Assembly (NCBI GenBank): GCA_019059635.1 | Contig: JAGVRJ010000007.1 | Location: forward strand, 1,922,001 to 1,986,000 | Length of the DNA: 64,000 bases | From: Proales similis | Taxonomy: Eukaryota > Rotifera > Eurotatoria > Ploima > Proalidae | Direction of reading: 5' to 3' | In this document: positions 1 to 12,234 of the stretch, piece by piece | How positions within the stretch are numbered: the stretch's first letter is position 1 | How the letters are laid out: every line of letters starts with the position of its first letter | Made by a program: the position numbers and the translations under genes | Notes under the pieces: model-generated | The model's input: the letters and a program-made list of their open reading frames with translations, nothing else | Database searches by the model: none | Told to the model about the DNA's origin: nothing

Positions 1-2672
1 CAGCACGAACTGTGTGCAGGAAATGAAAATCGCGTGAAACTCGATTCAAGCCGCTGTTCAAAATCTAATTAGAAGTGCTATCATGCTGTTTGAATTTGAT
101 TCACCTTACGAGCACTCTTGAACTTTATCTCTTGTGGCACGATTCTTCTACTACATCTGGACTGCTGAAAAGAGAGCGCGCGATTGGCCCGGCCTCGAAT
201 GGGAATAAATCATCACGCATTTCGGTCCAATCGAGATAAGAGAGAGAGCGAGAAGGAGTTGAGTGATGCTCTCTCTCTCCCTCTCACTCTATGCCTGGCT
301 CGCTGGCGCTTGTCCGTCAACAGCTCTTGCGTTCCCAATCGTGCCTCACGAAGCGCGCCTCATGATTTATTAAGTACACGAGAAGTAGTCGTCGCGAAAT
401 TAATTAATTTCGCTCGAGCGCCTGAGAGTGATTAGAACAAGTCGAAGCACTTGACTCGGCCTGCTTCAATCCAATCTGAACCTTTCGATCGAGTCTAGCA
501 ATAGCTCGATTGCCTCTGTGATTTGCACAGCACACGCCATCTGCTCTGATTTATTAGCCCAGTCAGAGGAGTCCAAAACTTGACGCAAACTGCACCTGCA
601 GGCTTGAAGAAAATTGCATAAAAACGCGTACTGGGGTGCAATATTGAAAATCGGTCATTTCGAAGAACAAATCCGGTTGGACCGGAAGAATTAGAGCGAC
701 AAATACAGAGAGAGAGAGAGAGAGATAGAGGAGGGGGAGAGAAAACGCCTCTGTTAGGGCACTGATTGATTGATTGAGCCCAGGACACGATTGACAAGAG
801 AGAAGGCCGTGGTCTGGTCAAATAGAGTTTGATTGATGGCTAACAGAAAAGCAGAGCCAAACTGGACAGGCAGCATTGTATTGGCCGCGCGGACAAAAGG
901 AAATTGAAGACCGCTGTTTGTTTAGGCGTTTAATAAATAAATATATGAAAAGTTTGATTGATGCGTTCATATGTGGTGAACTTGGCTCGTTTGTGTGTGT
1001 GTTTGTGAGCGATCCATCTAACGTCGGCTCTATTTTAAGTGTTGCAATTGGCCTTGCAAAATCCGAACGGTAAATAGGCCGAGCAGCAGCAGCAGCATGA
1101 TCGCCTCATCATAATCCATTGTGTTCAATTGTGTCGGCCTTCTCTATTTGGTAATCGATCCGCTCGAGCCCGCACTCATTGGCCAATATATATGGAAATT
1201 TAGAGAAGCAAGTGAATGTCTTTTTGTTCTAATTAGAGCGCAAATATTAAACGGATCGCGTTTAGGCGAGCTTAGAGCACCAATATTGAATCTTTGTGTG
1301 TGTGTTTTTTCGTTATTTGAAGTCGGCGATCTTAAGACCGCTGCGGGGCCGACCGTATGCTAAATAAATTAATCGGCTGCCAATGGCCCTAAGAAGCACC
1401 TAAAATACTGAATTTACAATTCAAAGAGCACATTTGTTCAACTTTATTTGACTGAATGCTTCTCCGATTTCAATGGGCACCGGTGCGTCCCTTAGAAGAG
1501 GACGATCAGCCGACACTAGCCGGCCGCCAGGCGATCAAAATATGCGCAATAATTTTGCCTCAGTGCTCATCAGAGTTTATTCACTTGAGTGAGAATTCAG
1601 CTGAGCATTCCGACAGAACGAGCCGGTTTGCCGCGTGCATATCGCCAAGTTCAATGTACTCCTCCGTTCCCTAATAGACTGATAATTCTGCTTCATGAGA
1701 AGATTGGCATTTCCTTGCCGACTGACTCGTCCGTCGCTCAGGGAATAGGAGCAGAGGGACGGCTCAAATGGGCTCCAACTAGACGGCCGTAATTATCAGT
1801 CGAATGCTGGACATATTTATGCAAATATTTGCGTAGCCAATCTATTACGGCGGACAGCATTCAACTTGAGTGTTTGATATTCAAATTAAAAGTGAATTAC
1901 AGAGCGAAAGTATTGTGCCTGTCTAAATTCCAATCTGAAAAAATAGACGAGTAAAATACAGAGCAAATGGAGGGCATATATTCTCTCTCTCTCTGGACAG
2001 GCGCGCATTTTCTTCCCATTTCGTTCCTGGCCAGTAGAATTAAATTCGAATTTGGCCCTCCTAATCGATTGGCTATGGCGAAGAAATCTGGGAAATGGGC
2101 TTAAAGATAGTGGACAGCAATCTCATGAATGTGCACCAAACAATGATGATGTTTAAGCTCAATTTATTCATGGTATATTGCAAATTCAATGTCAGAAACG
2201 AACAGAAAGATAAAAACGAAAAGCCAAAAACGAGTAGAAAGCGACGAGTAATCGCACATGTCATCGCTCTTAATAAATATGAATGAACTGATGGAAATAT
2301 GAGGAAAATGCAATATCTCTATAGAATGTGGTGGTGGATAGAGCAACGAACAGAACAGAAAGCAAATCGAACTCAAACAAGTAGAAACAAAGAAGCAGCG
2401 TTCGACCACAAGCTTGTCGTGATGGGACTGATCATAAGTCAGTTGTGATTGGCCATTGGCCACGTCCTTGTGGTGGCGGATCTCGGCCGAATTGAGTACT
2501 TGCGCAAGTCAAGTGAATAGAGATTGTACAAAGTGAGAAAATGTGTGAGTTGACGCTGAAAAAGCAACAAAAGAAGAAGAAAACACCAGAACGAACAAAG
2601 TCTTGTTTTTTTTTTTACATGAACGAACGAGATTCAAAATAGGTAAAGAGTGAGAAGGACCTAAATGTAGTT
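1..2672. other. Non-coding flank 3' of the Meis gene
   Basis: No reading frame here looks like a protein I recognise; the open frames are short and low in complexity. The stretch holds a (GA)n microsatellite at about 707-725, a run of TGATTGA-type motifs at about 763-777 (the kind of sequence bound by PBX/Hox proteins) and a (TC)n run near 1983-1995. It probably contains the 3' UTR of the Meis gene and distal regulatory DNA, but nothing in it can be assigned with confidence. Confidence 0.5.
707..725. repeat. (GA)n microsatellite
   Basis: Uninterrupted alternating A and G. Many similar GA/CT tracts occur in the non-coding parts of this window, for example 4073-4106, 10158-10175, 50755-50775 and 61840-61868. 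Confidence 0.9.
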
Positions 2673-5600
2673 CTAGCTAGTCGCATGTATGTCTTGAATG
2701 CAGCTGGATTGTCCAATGTCCACGAGGCCGTTGTGGATGCCGTGAAGCATGCCGCCCGCATTTTGACTTGGGTCAGTAATTTGCATCTGGTGGTAGTTGT
2801 TGCCGAAACTGTAAGCAGCTGCGTAATGCTGGGCGGCGGCAACAGCTGCGTTTGAAAGCGGTGGCAGGAGCTGACTTTGCGAGGGAGATAGGGCCGGGCC
2901 GGCGTTCAGGCCGTGGCCAGCGAACGGGTTTGCTTGCGGATTGAATGTGTGAGATCCGGCGCCGCCTGAGCCCAGTGCGCTCATATCGCCGTAGAACAGA
3001 GCAGCGTGGTGAGCAGCTGCTGCTGCGGCTGCCAACTGATGTGATGGAGCTGCCGATGATGATACGGACGATGAGGATGAAGAGGTCGACGAGCCGGGCA
3101 TCATCGAGTTGGGCGAACTCGAAGATGCTTGCATGTAGCCGGAGTAGGGCGCTCGTTGTTGATTATTGTACATGTGAGCTTGCGATGGCTGGCCTTCAAA
3201 CGCGGGCATTAACTTACTATGGGAACAAGTCGAAGCGGCTCCCAGCGGTCGCTTACCGTATTTGCTGGCATGTTTGGCGTTTCCAGGCTCGACCGATATT
3301 GACGAGCTAGACGACGATGAGGAGGCCGATGAAGAGGGCCCATTGGCCGAGTAGAGCGCCGCCGCCGCTGCCGCCTGATTGTTTCCTGCTCTATTGTTCG
3401 AGTCGATCATTGGCTGTACAATACGGCGTCGCGCATTTATGAACCTATTAAGAGCGAGAGATCGGGTTAAGAAGATTCTTAGAAAATAAAAACCGATTGT
3501 TCGCCCCCTAAATAGGACAAGTCTAAATCCTTTCTCGCTATTTTGACAGCTCGAGTCCATAATGGACCTCTAATAAGATTGTACTGTTAAAAACGCATTT
3601 GCCCTGCTGAATGGAGAAAAAAGTGAGACTCAATGGAGAGGGCCGTCGATTTAGATTTTGATCACTTTTAATTGAAACTGACAAGAGCAGATCAACGAGC
3701 AGGTCGTCTAAATGGACTCGACACCATTTCAGGGTGCTATTTTTCCTCGACGCAAACGACGTGTCACTCGGCCAAACAAAAGCCGATTTCGATTGGTGGC
3801 CGCAATACGGTCCTGTGCTGGACAAGAATCGATTCTATTGGCTGTGCATGTCTATCGTGATGCGCCGCAATTACTGGCCCTATCGGCATGCTCATTTCAT
3901 CCAATGGTTATTTTAATTCACTCCGGCCAGAAGAATGAGCAGCCGTGCTTATCACGAGAGATTTCGACCGAATCAAACTCAACGAGTCGTGGATGCGATC
4001 GACTCATGAAACAAATCTCAGAGTGCGTGTCAGAGAAGTGTCCCGGCGGAATAGACTCGAGCTGACCAAAACGAGAGAGAGAGAGAGGGAGGGAGAGAGA
4101 GAGAGAATTGGAAAATCTGGCTTTGTACTCACCAATTGTTCACTTGGAGAATGGTGAGGCCTGTATCATTGGCCAACTGTTTCTTTTGCTCTTCGGATGG
4201 ATACGGATGCTATTTTTGGCAGAGAAAGCAATTAGCTCATGGTCGTTTAAAAGTTAATAATCGAGTTTGGGATCGGGTTTGAGGTTTTCGCCGAGGAGAC
4301 GAAATAAGCGAGCAGACAGTGTCTGGTGCTGGCTCGAGTACGTTGCTGCTATTGGGTGTAATAAATAAACAAAGCGAAAAGATCGGAGCTGAGAATGCTA
4401 GCCCGAGGAATGATTAATCGCTGCTTGTTTTAAAACATCATTATCAGTCTAATTATTAGTTTGGCCTAATATTCGACGGGCCCGAGCCGCCGATTGCCAG
4501 CCTTTGCCTCTTTGTTTGTTTACGAGTGCACGCGTGCTAGAGTCGAGCAGGGCTCATGTGCAGCTGCTTGATGAACGCTGTCTGATAGCCGATCTTACAA
4601 TTAGCTCTTCTTCAACACTGCTCATTTAGTCGAAATTTGAGCCGAACGAGCAATATGAATCCAAGTTTCAATAATGTCTTAATAATAATCTTTTCCTCGC
4701 AGGCTATTCCTCAGCTAGTCGCAAATGACTTGTAGACCCTAATCAGCGAATCGGACCCTTACACCAAGAGCGCCTTGCGCTAAAAGACGTTGATGGGCGT
4801 GAAGGCTCGTCTCGATTGAATATCCTCACTCGGGCTGAGACGCTCAGAATAATTTGATTTATTTCGTCTCCTCGAAATTGGCTCGATCTCTTCGACGGGA
4901 TCAACTTACGCTGAAATGCTGGAAAAGCCAGGCGCGCATCATGTTCGTGGCCACTTTGGGAAATATGCCGCGTTTACGTTGTCTCTTCTTCGACGAGGAG
5001 GCCGACGACGACGCCTCATTGTCCATGTCCTCTTCGCCCGACTGATCGTTAGAGCCGACACTGTTGTCCAACACGTCACCTTAAATTCAAAACAAATGAG
5101 CAATCAAACAGAGCCTAGTAGGATGGGGCCTGTTGGCACTTGCCAGTCTCACTGTTCGTATCGTGATTGAAATGGTTCGGCCCGTTTGAGATTTGTGCGC
5201 TCGGATTGGAGCCCAGTACGGTCAGTGTGTGCCCTTCAGAGCGCGGATTCATGTCGTCGGCTAGCTTGTGATGTTTTAGCTCATTTTTTATCGATTGGCA
5301 ATGAGTGCTCATGCTTCCATGTGCGTTTTGGCTTAGCGGCGACTGACTCATGCCCAGGCGAACATCATCACCGTATTCGCTCAATGTGTGTCCGTTCATG
5401 TGCGATTGACTCGGCGACGAGTAGTAGGGATGATGGAGATGGGCATGCTGCTGGTGATGATGAGTGCTCGTGTGCTGAATGGGCCCGGCATTGGACGCCA
5501 TTGCGCCGGCGCCAAAAAACGACGGCATATAGGACTGGTTCATTTGGTAGGGATTCAGCTGCTGTTGCAAGTGCGGTGAGTTCTGAATTGGATAAGACTG

Positions 5601-7780
5601 GCTGGGGTATAGATATGCACTGCTATCGACCATGCCAGGGTAGACGGGTGCGGTTTGGAATTGGCTGGGACTAGGTTGGGCGAAATCACTCTCGACTTTT
5701 AAACTTGTCAATGATTGGTTTGGATTAAACTGGTTTGATGAAGAGCTCTTTGCTCTGCCTAAGTGCGCTTGGCCAAATTCATTTCCGATTGATGCCGCAA
5801 ACGAAGACGACGATGACTGCTGCTGCTGCTGCTGCTGCTGAGATTGCATTTGGTAGAGATTGCTGCTGCTGTTTGGAGAATTCTCGCTCTCTTTGCTATT
5901 TGACTCTTCGATCGACAGCTCGCTGGGCATTTTTCCTTTCAAGCGCTCGATGTAACGATAGCAAAAGTCATCGCACAGCTCGTGGACCTGAAACAGAAAA
6001 TCTCAAAATTTAGAAGAAGCAAAAAGGCGAGCTCAGCGAATATGTGTATTTTGGGGGCCGGCGGACGAGCGGAATCAATGAGGCGGAAGAATGCTGCCAA
6101 GTTCGATTGAACACGACAAGCTTTAAGTACGAGTTAAAATTAATCGGATTTGGGAGACGAGCAGCGCTAAAATGAAAGCCGCGTTCGAAATATAAATCAG
6201 CTGCCGCCGACTCGAACATGATCGGCTCCAATTAGAGGCGTAATTATTCGCCTGCTCGCGCTTCCCATCTCTAATCGCCCTATCGTGACAAACGACAAAG
6301 AAATTAAATTGCACGCCCTCCTATCATGCCCTATTGCCAACTCTGCAACGAGCCGAGTCCAAGTTCTTTTATTTTTTTTACTCACTTTCTCTAATTCGAG
6401 CAGATGAAACCGCAGTACTTGGATCGATTGAACCATCTGTTTGAACATTAGATCGTCTTAGAGAACTGACGGCCGAGTTAAAGCGCACGCGAATATCCTA
6501 CCAGATTGTCGAGCTCCGGATTCGGAGTGTAGTACGGATGCTCCTTTTGAACCTATTGTTGTTGAGATTTGTTGTTTAATCAGAGCGCGATCAGAGTGTA
6601 CTCGTTCGAAGCGCTTACTTGTTTGGCAAACTCGGCAAAGTCTTCGTCAAGCGTTTGACTCGTGCAGACATCGTCTTTGCACTTGGAGTCCCTGGGCGTG
6701 CATGTGGCTAGCTCGCATTTCTCGAACATGAGCGCCAACAATGAGTAGAGCGGGTGGCTGAAAAACAAGTGAAGAGCAGCTTGTTTAGAATCTGTTTGCC
6801 GCATTGTTGCTGGTCGTCGCTCGGAAAGAAAGCAGGAGGCGCGACAATCGCCGCAACGACAGTGATTTGAAATTAATTTACGAACCGCGTCTCGATTCGC
6901 CAAGTTTGTCAAGCGTCATTAAGAGTTTTAATCACTTATCACGTTGGATGGATGACCGCATGAAATCATGTATGAATAATGGCATGGTATGATCAGGCGT
7001 CATTATAGTTAATGGCCAGACGAGTACACCTCTTCCTTTTCACTTGGAGCTTCCTTGTTCTTAATAAACTAGATCGATACGCGCCATAAAACAGGCGAGC
7101 GCCCGAAGTGAAAAAGAAACACTAAAGACGAGGAGCACACCATTGTTGCTTAATTGCTCGCAGCCCAAGCTCTGGCCTTCTTGCCTGCCTGCCTGCCTGT
7201 CGGCTCGAGTCGACTCGAGCAAGGAAGTAAATGGGTGATAATGAAAATCGATTATGTAAATGAGATAAAAAGCAGTAGCAGCAGACTCGATTTGATCTCA
7301 TTGATGCAAACAGAGGGTGTTGAATATGCTGGCGTGTAGTAGCACACATCCACCAAGTAGGGTGTGTTTATGACGAGCAGTCTGACGATGATTTGATTAA
7401 GCGTTTAAGGCAAGATGATCGCTCCGAGCGACGTTTGTAGTTTACAGCTTAATTCCGATTTCTACTTACTTCATAATAGCGTCTTTGTCGCGCTTGAGCT
7501 GTTGATCACTAGCCATGGTTGCTGATTGGCACTTGCTTAGCGCAGCGATCGACGTTTTAGACAACGCCTCCGAGATGGCGCCAGAGTACAGGCCCGACTT
7601 GGAGGTGGAGTTCGGAGACGCGTTTGTGCTGTTGTTGCTGCCGGTCGACAATGTTGATTGCGAGTCGTGCTCGGCTCCGGCAAGGTTCAAAAAGTTCGAC
7701 TGTGTTGAGAAACTCGAATGCAAGTGTCCGATGTGATTTGAATTGGCTCCTGTCAGCGATTGAACGTACAAGTTGCTCAT
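2673..7780 (-). CDS. Meis: Meis/homothorax TALE-class homeodomain transcription factor
   Basis: Eight coding exons: 7470-7780, 6619-6757, 6502-6552, 6386-6436, 5153-5987, 4910-5079, 4133-4209 and 2673-3444. All introns are GT-AG and the CDS is 801 codons. Exons 1-5 carry the MEIS/PKNOX N-terminal domain ([57 protein letters not shown]), which binds PBC partners. Exons 6-8 carry the homeodomain at about residues 497-560, including [12 protein letters not shown], the three-residue loop extension HPYPSEEQ and [14 protein letters not shown]. The protein ends with a HNGLVDIGQ...DIHA-type tail. In this family the protein binds DNA with PBX/Exd and Hox factors and directs Exd into the nucleus. There are poly-Gln, poly-Ser and poly-Ala runs. 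The 7780 start is the first ATG of the exon; a further upstream exon is possible. Introns inside the homeodomain fall after FQHFS and inside the NNW codon. Confidence 0.96.
4134..4909 (-). other. Meis exon 7 plus the 700-bp intron between exons 6 and 7
   Basis: This interval covers the homeodomain exon at 4133-4209 and the long intron at 4210-4909. The neighbouring intron (3445-4132) holds a (GA)n tract near 4073-4106. The introns at 6758-7469 and 5988-6385 are also longer than those elsewhere in the window. I see no gene inside them. Confidence 0.6.
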
Positions 7781-10700
7781 ATCTCTTCTGGCGCAATAGC
7801 TGCAAACGCCCTGTTTGAGTTTGGCTTTTGGGAAATATGTAACCGCGTTGCGTAGACGAGTCCTGGCGTGAATCTCAAGCGCTCACAGGGTCAGATCTGA
7901 ATCATAGACTTTTTGTTCTGTATCTGCAACACAACACAAACAGAATGAATATTTCGGCCTTTTGACCCAACAGGGATATGCAACAGAGAAACAAAAGAAT
8001 TGAGAAGCTTTGAGATGACGAAAATCAAGAGGCAATGGAGCCTGACGGGCAACTTGAGCCTGATTGATGTCACACTCGATGATTATCATGTAATCAAAGC
8101 GATTCTATTCAAAGAATCGAAATCCAAGTGAATAGAAAAAGGGGCGTCTTTGCTCGGTCTCGGTTGCTCGCTGCCAACGTTTGCCTAATGAGCACGGCAA
8201 CGAGATTCGATGCGAGCTGAAGAAATTGGCTAAAAATGAAATTACAAAAGCGGACCAGCGGCGTCTAAAACATTTATTATTATAATAGTCAACATACGAC
8301 GCAATCTATCTAGCCGTTTTTACGACGTCTCAGTGTTGCCGAGATGAGAAATAGATAGGCACTCTTCTTTCAAAATAGAACAAAAACTCACCACTCTCGT
8401 TTGCTCATACGAACGAGCGAAAAAAAAATATGTAAAAGAAGAGGCAAAGGCAACAACGAGCGTGTGCGGGAGTGAGCAAACGAACGAACGAGGAGCGAGC
8501 GATAGCATTTTTGCCCATCATTGCCAACATATTTCTCTCAGTTTTATTTGCTGGTCTATTTCGTTTTGCATTTATAATTCTTCTATTTAGCGAGAGCGAA
8601 TCTGATTGGACACGCGTGTTTACCAACCAGGAACCAATCAGAATGCACACGGGGCGGGTCTTAAGAGAAATGTCTGAGAAGATCTGCGCCAATTAGAATT
8701 AGCCAAAACCGCTTACAAACGGCGCCTCAGACTCCTTCGGCCCAGTCTTCTTTGCTCGCTTTTTAGACCAGGCCCGGCGGTTAGAGAGCTTGCTTGCGCG
8801 GCTGATTCTGCATTCGCCACTTGGACTGTGCATTGCTGACCAGACAAGTGCAAGCGTGGGCGACCACGCACACATTAATCAAACAAAAAAATCACGCGGC
8901 ACTGAGTGAGCGAGCCGCGCGCTCTGATAACAAGAAGATTCCTGCGGTTTTATTATTCATTGTTGGCTGGCAAAACAGGTAAGCAGCGATGGCGGCCGCA
9001 TCTGATATCAGCTCTCACGGCGATCTAAGATTCAATTGTGAATGGCGCGATAAGCTCGCAATCGGACTCTCGATGCCGATTTGAATGAACGCAGTTGGCG
9101 CAGCTTGATTTAGCTGAATCAAATCGCCTAATCTGTTCTCTCACACTCTTCTATTCGAGAGAGATTCATGTACACAGTTTTCTCGTCTCTTGGTCACCGA
9201 GTCCTTGGAGCCCGTTCGCAATTGAGTAGAGAGCACACACTCGTCTGATTAAAATAGAAAATCTCTGCTTTATCTCGCTTTAATATAAACGTAGACGTGG
9301 AGAGGGAGCTTGTTTTTATTAAAATGGCGCGTTTATCTCGCCTCCGCATGCTGAGCACAGGAGCGCTGTTTTACGGCCGAGGCAGGAATAATTCGAAATC
9401 GAGCGTTATCTAAGATAAAGCTTTGCTCGACCTAGCACGCTTCCCATTGAGTCAAGAGGCAGAGAAAATTTTCACTCTCAGCCGATTTCGATCGCCTTTC
9501 TGCTTGCCCCTCGCGCTCGTTTTCTGACTGGCTTCGAAACCGGCGTGCTCGCTCGCTCGCTTCCACTCTTCACAATTTTTTTGTTCGAATGCTTGATTAT
9601 CGATGACGGCTTGTTCGCACTGGTTTTTCTCACAAACTCAGCAACCTCAATCCGGGCCAGCAAGCGCGCTATTGACTCAGATAAAAGCGCACACAGATTA
9701 GAACCAGTGTCAGTTAATCTTTTCATATGAAAATTCATCTAATACTTTGAGTACATAGACACAGAGTAGAAAATAAAAATTAAGAAAATGAGATTAGAGT
9801 AAGGGCACTCTGGCTGGCGTCAAATAATTTAGCGTCGGTATATTGGACTTAAATCATCGAAGATTAAGATAATTTTTAATATTTGAAACACGAATAAACG
9901 AGTCAATATTTGCTCTTTCGCTCTCTAAATTCGACCAGCGCTTTAGAGAGGGACAACAGTTTAACTGAACAAAACTGCATTTGTATGCAGATTGGAGCAA
10001 TGTGCATCGAAAAACTAGAGACGAGAAATGAGCAAAAATGGAGTTGAGTTTTACGACCGTCTGCCGTGAGGTGATCCGTTCACGCTGGGTGTAAAGACAG
10101 CCTTTAAATTTGCGGCGTTGTCGGCGATTTTCAAGCATGGCTTTTTTCTTTTCCTTCCTCTCTCTCTCTCTCTCTGTGAGTCGATCTCACTCTCATTCAT
10201 ACACGAGTTGGTCCGAGGGCAATAAAACAAAAAAATCTGACACACCGTAGTCACCTAGCCGTTCGCTGTCAAGCCACCTGAACCGCCTCACATGATCATT
10301 GAAGGGCAGCGAACCAGGGCGTTTCTGTGTGTTTGGATCACTGCGGACTAACTAAGGTTCTCGTTCCTCTTCAAAGCATCCTCCAATCGGTTTCTAATTT
10401 TGCTTATTACAAGTTCGATAAACCAAGCCAACTCAGCTGGGTCGAATTATTAAAAATTTATGAAACAATGCCACGAAATGAGTTCTCAGATCGCATGCGT
10501 GCTGCCTCTTCTTTTTTTTTTTAATTTGTTTGGGAATAGAAAAAAAGTCATGCTGGCAGCAAGAGCATGAGAACAAATATGCCCCTGGTGGACGCAAGAA
10601 TTGAATTATTTATTGCCAGCCAAGAGACCAAAATTAATAAATCAAAGATGGGAGATGACGTGCCACATGTAAGAACGGACTGAAGCGGCCAATAATTCCG

Positions 10701-12196
10701 TGGCTCGACTCTGAAAGCTTGAGTATTTGCTTTGCCAACATAGACGCCGACATACGCTTGTGTCAGGCACTCAAAGTACAGAGCGAGCAGCATTTTGTGA
10801 CACGGCAGTCGCAAAAGGCTAGTTAGCAATGTCGCGTTTAGGGGATCAAAATCGTCGGCCGGCGTTTGTTTTAAGCTGTCAAACAAGATTTTCGTTGCAA
10901 ATTAAAATGAAGAACAAGAAGGCGAAAGAAAAAACAAAGCGGCAAAAAGCATAAGCTGCTGCTGCTGCGGCTAATGCCGAGCTCGACCATTAGGACGCAT
11001 TAAGGCAGCATTGAATTCGAACGCGCACGCGACGAAAATTGGAAGAAGCGGAAAAAAGTCGACGCCGAATTTCACCACTCTTGCCTAGAAAGATACTTAG
11101 CAATGAGTGGCAAATAAGAGGCGAATGGCTTTGAACGAATCTCTGCTTGGTGGTCGGCATTCATTTAGCTGAATAAAAATCCGAGAGGAAATCGACATGA
11201 CGGAAGAGACTTCAAATGCAATTGCTGTCAAATACTGCGCTCGCAGACAATGTGATAAAGAGCGTTGTTAGCCGGGTCCGCCTCCCGAGCATTCTTCTCC
11301 TCTCGGTCTCTATCGAACCTTTCAGCCTCTTCAAACTATTTTGTGCTTTTCTGCTCTCGCTCTGCACTGTGCAACGACCAACTCTCAAAAACACACACAC
11401 ACACACGCTGCGTTCTTGTTTCTCTATCTCGTTAAAATATTAAGAAATCGATGCAGGCTGCTGCCGCCGCCGCCAACGAGCTGAAGTGAAATGAAGCATT
11501 ACACGACAATTGAAATGGCGATTGAGAGCCAAAATTATTTTGAATGCAATTAACTTGGTTAGCCAAGTCGCCAAAATTTAAAACCTCTTGGTTTGTTGTT
11601 TACTGAGCCCGATTGCTATCGCACTTGCTACACCACAACTCTTGCTTTCTCTCTCTCTCTCTCTCTTGCTCGCTTACTTACTCACTCACTTTCGGGCCAT
11701 TGTTTAAGACGTAGAAAAATGAAGAAAATAAATGCTTTCAATTATTGAAATTGGGCAATTTTTCTGGCAATACTTAGCGACTGCAGAAATTCTCAATCAG
11801 ACACGTTTCGAATGAGATGTCAGAAAAATTGCTGTTGAAAAATTTTTGGTCGGAGCAAAAAGAGAAATCTGAATTTGAAATCACTTCGTTTTCAGCCCTT
11901 GATGGTTATGTGGTATGTTGTCGTTTTCAAACGCCAAATGGCCCAAAACCGAATGCAGAAGCCAGTAAGCATCACGCCAGAGTCGCTTCTGCTTTCATTC
12001 TGATCTGAGCAGACAAAATGAGAGAAAAGAAAGGCAGGGCACATGTTGATCTAAGAATGTTTTAAGAGAATGATAGAGAGAGAGAGAGAGAGAATAAAGA
12101 AATAAGGATGGATCGAGGCCTATTGAGCGAACAAGTTGCTTGCGTTGGATATAGAGTAGCAACAATGATAATTGTTATAATCTTGCTTCTAGTTCG

Positions 12197-12234
12197 ATCA
12201 ATCATACGGATCAAACAATCTATCAATCAATCAA
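12197..12234. promoter_or_regulatory. Cluster of ATCAATCA (PBX/Hox-like) motifs
   Basis: Three or more overlapping copies of ATCAATCA/TCAATCAA occur within 38 bp. TGATTGAT is the classic composite PBX-Hox site, so the cluster could be a TALE/Hox-responsive element about 4.4 kb upstream of the Meis coding start. This rests on motif density alone. Confidence 0.3.
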
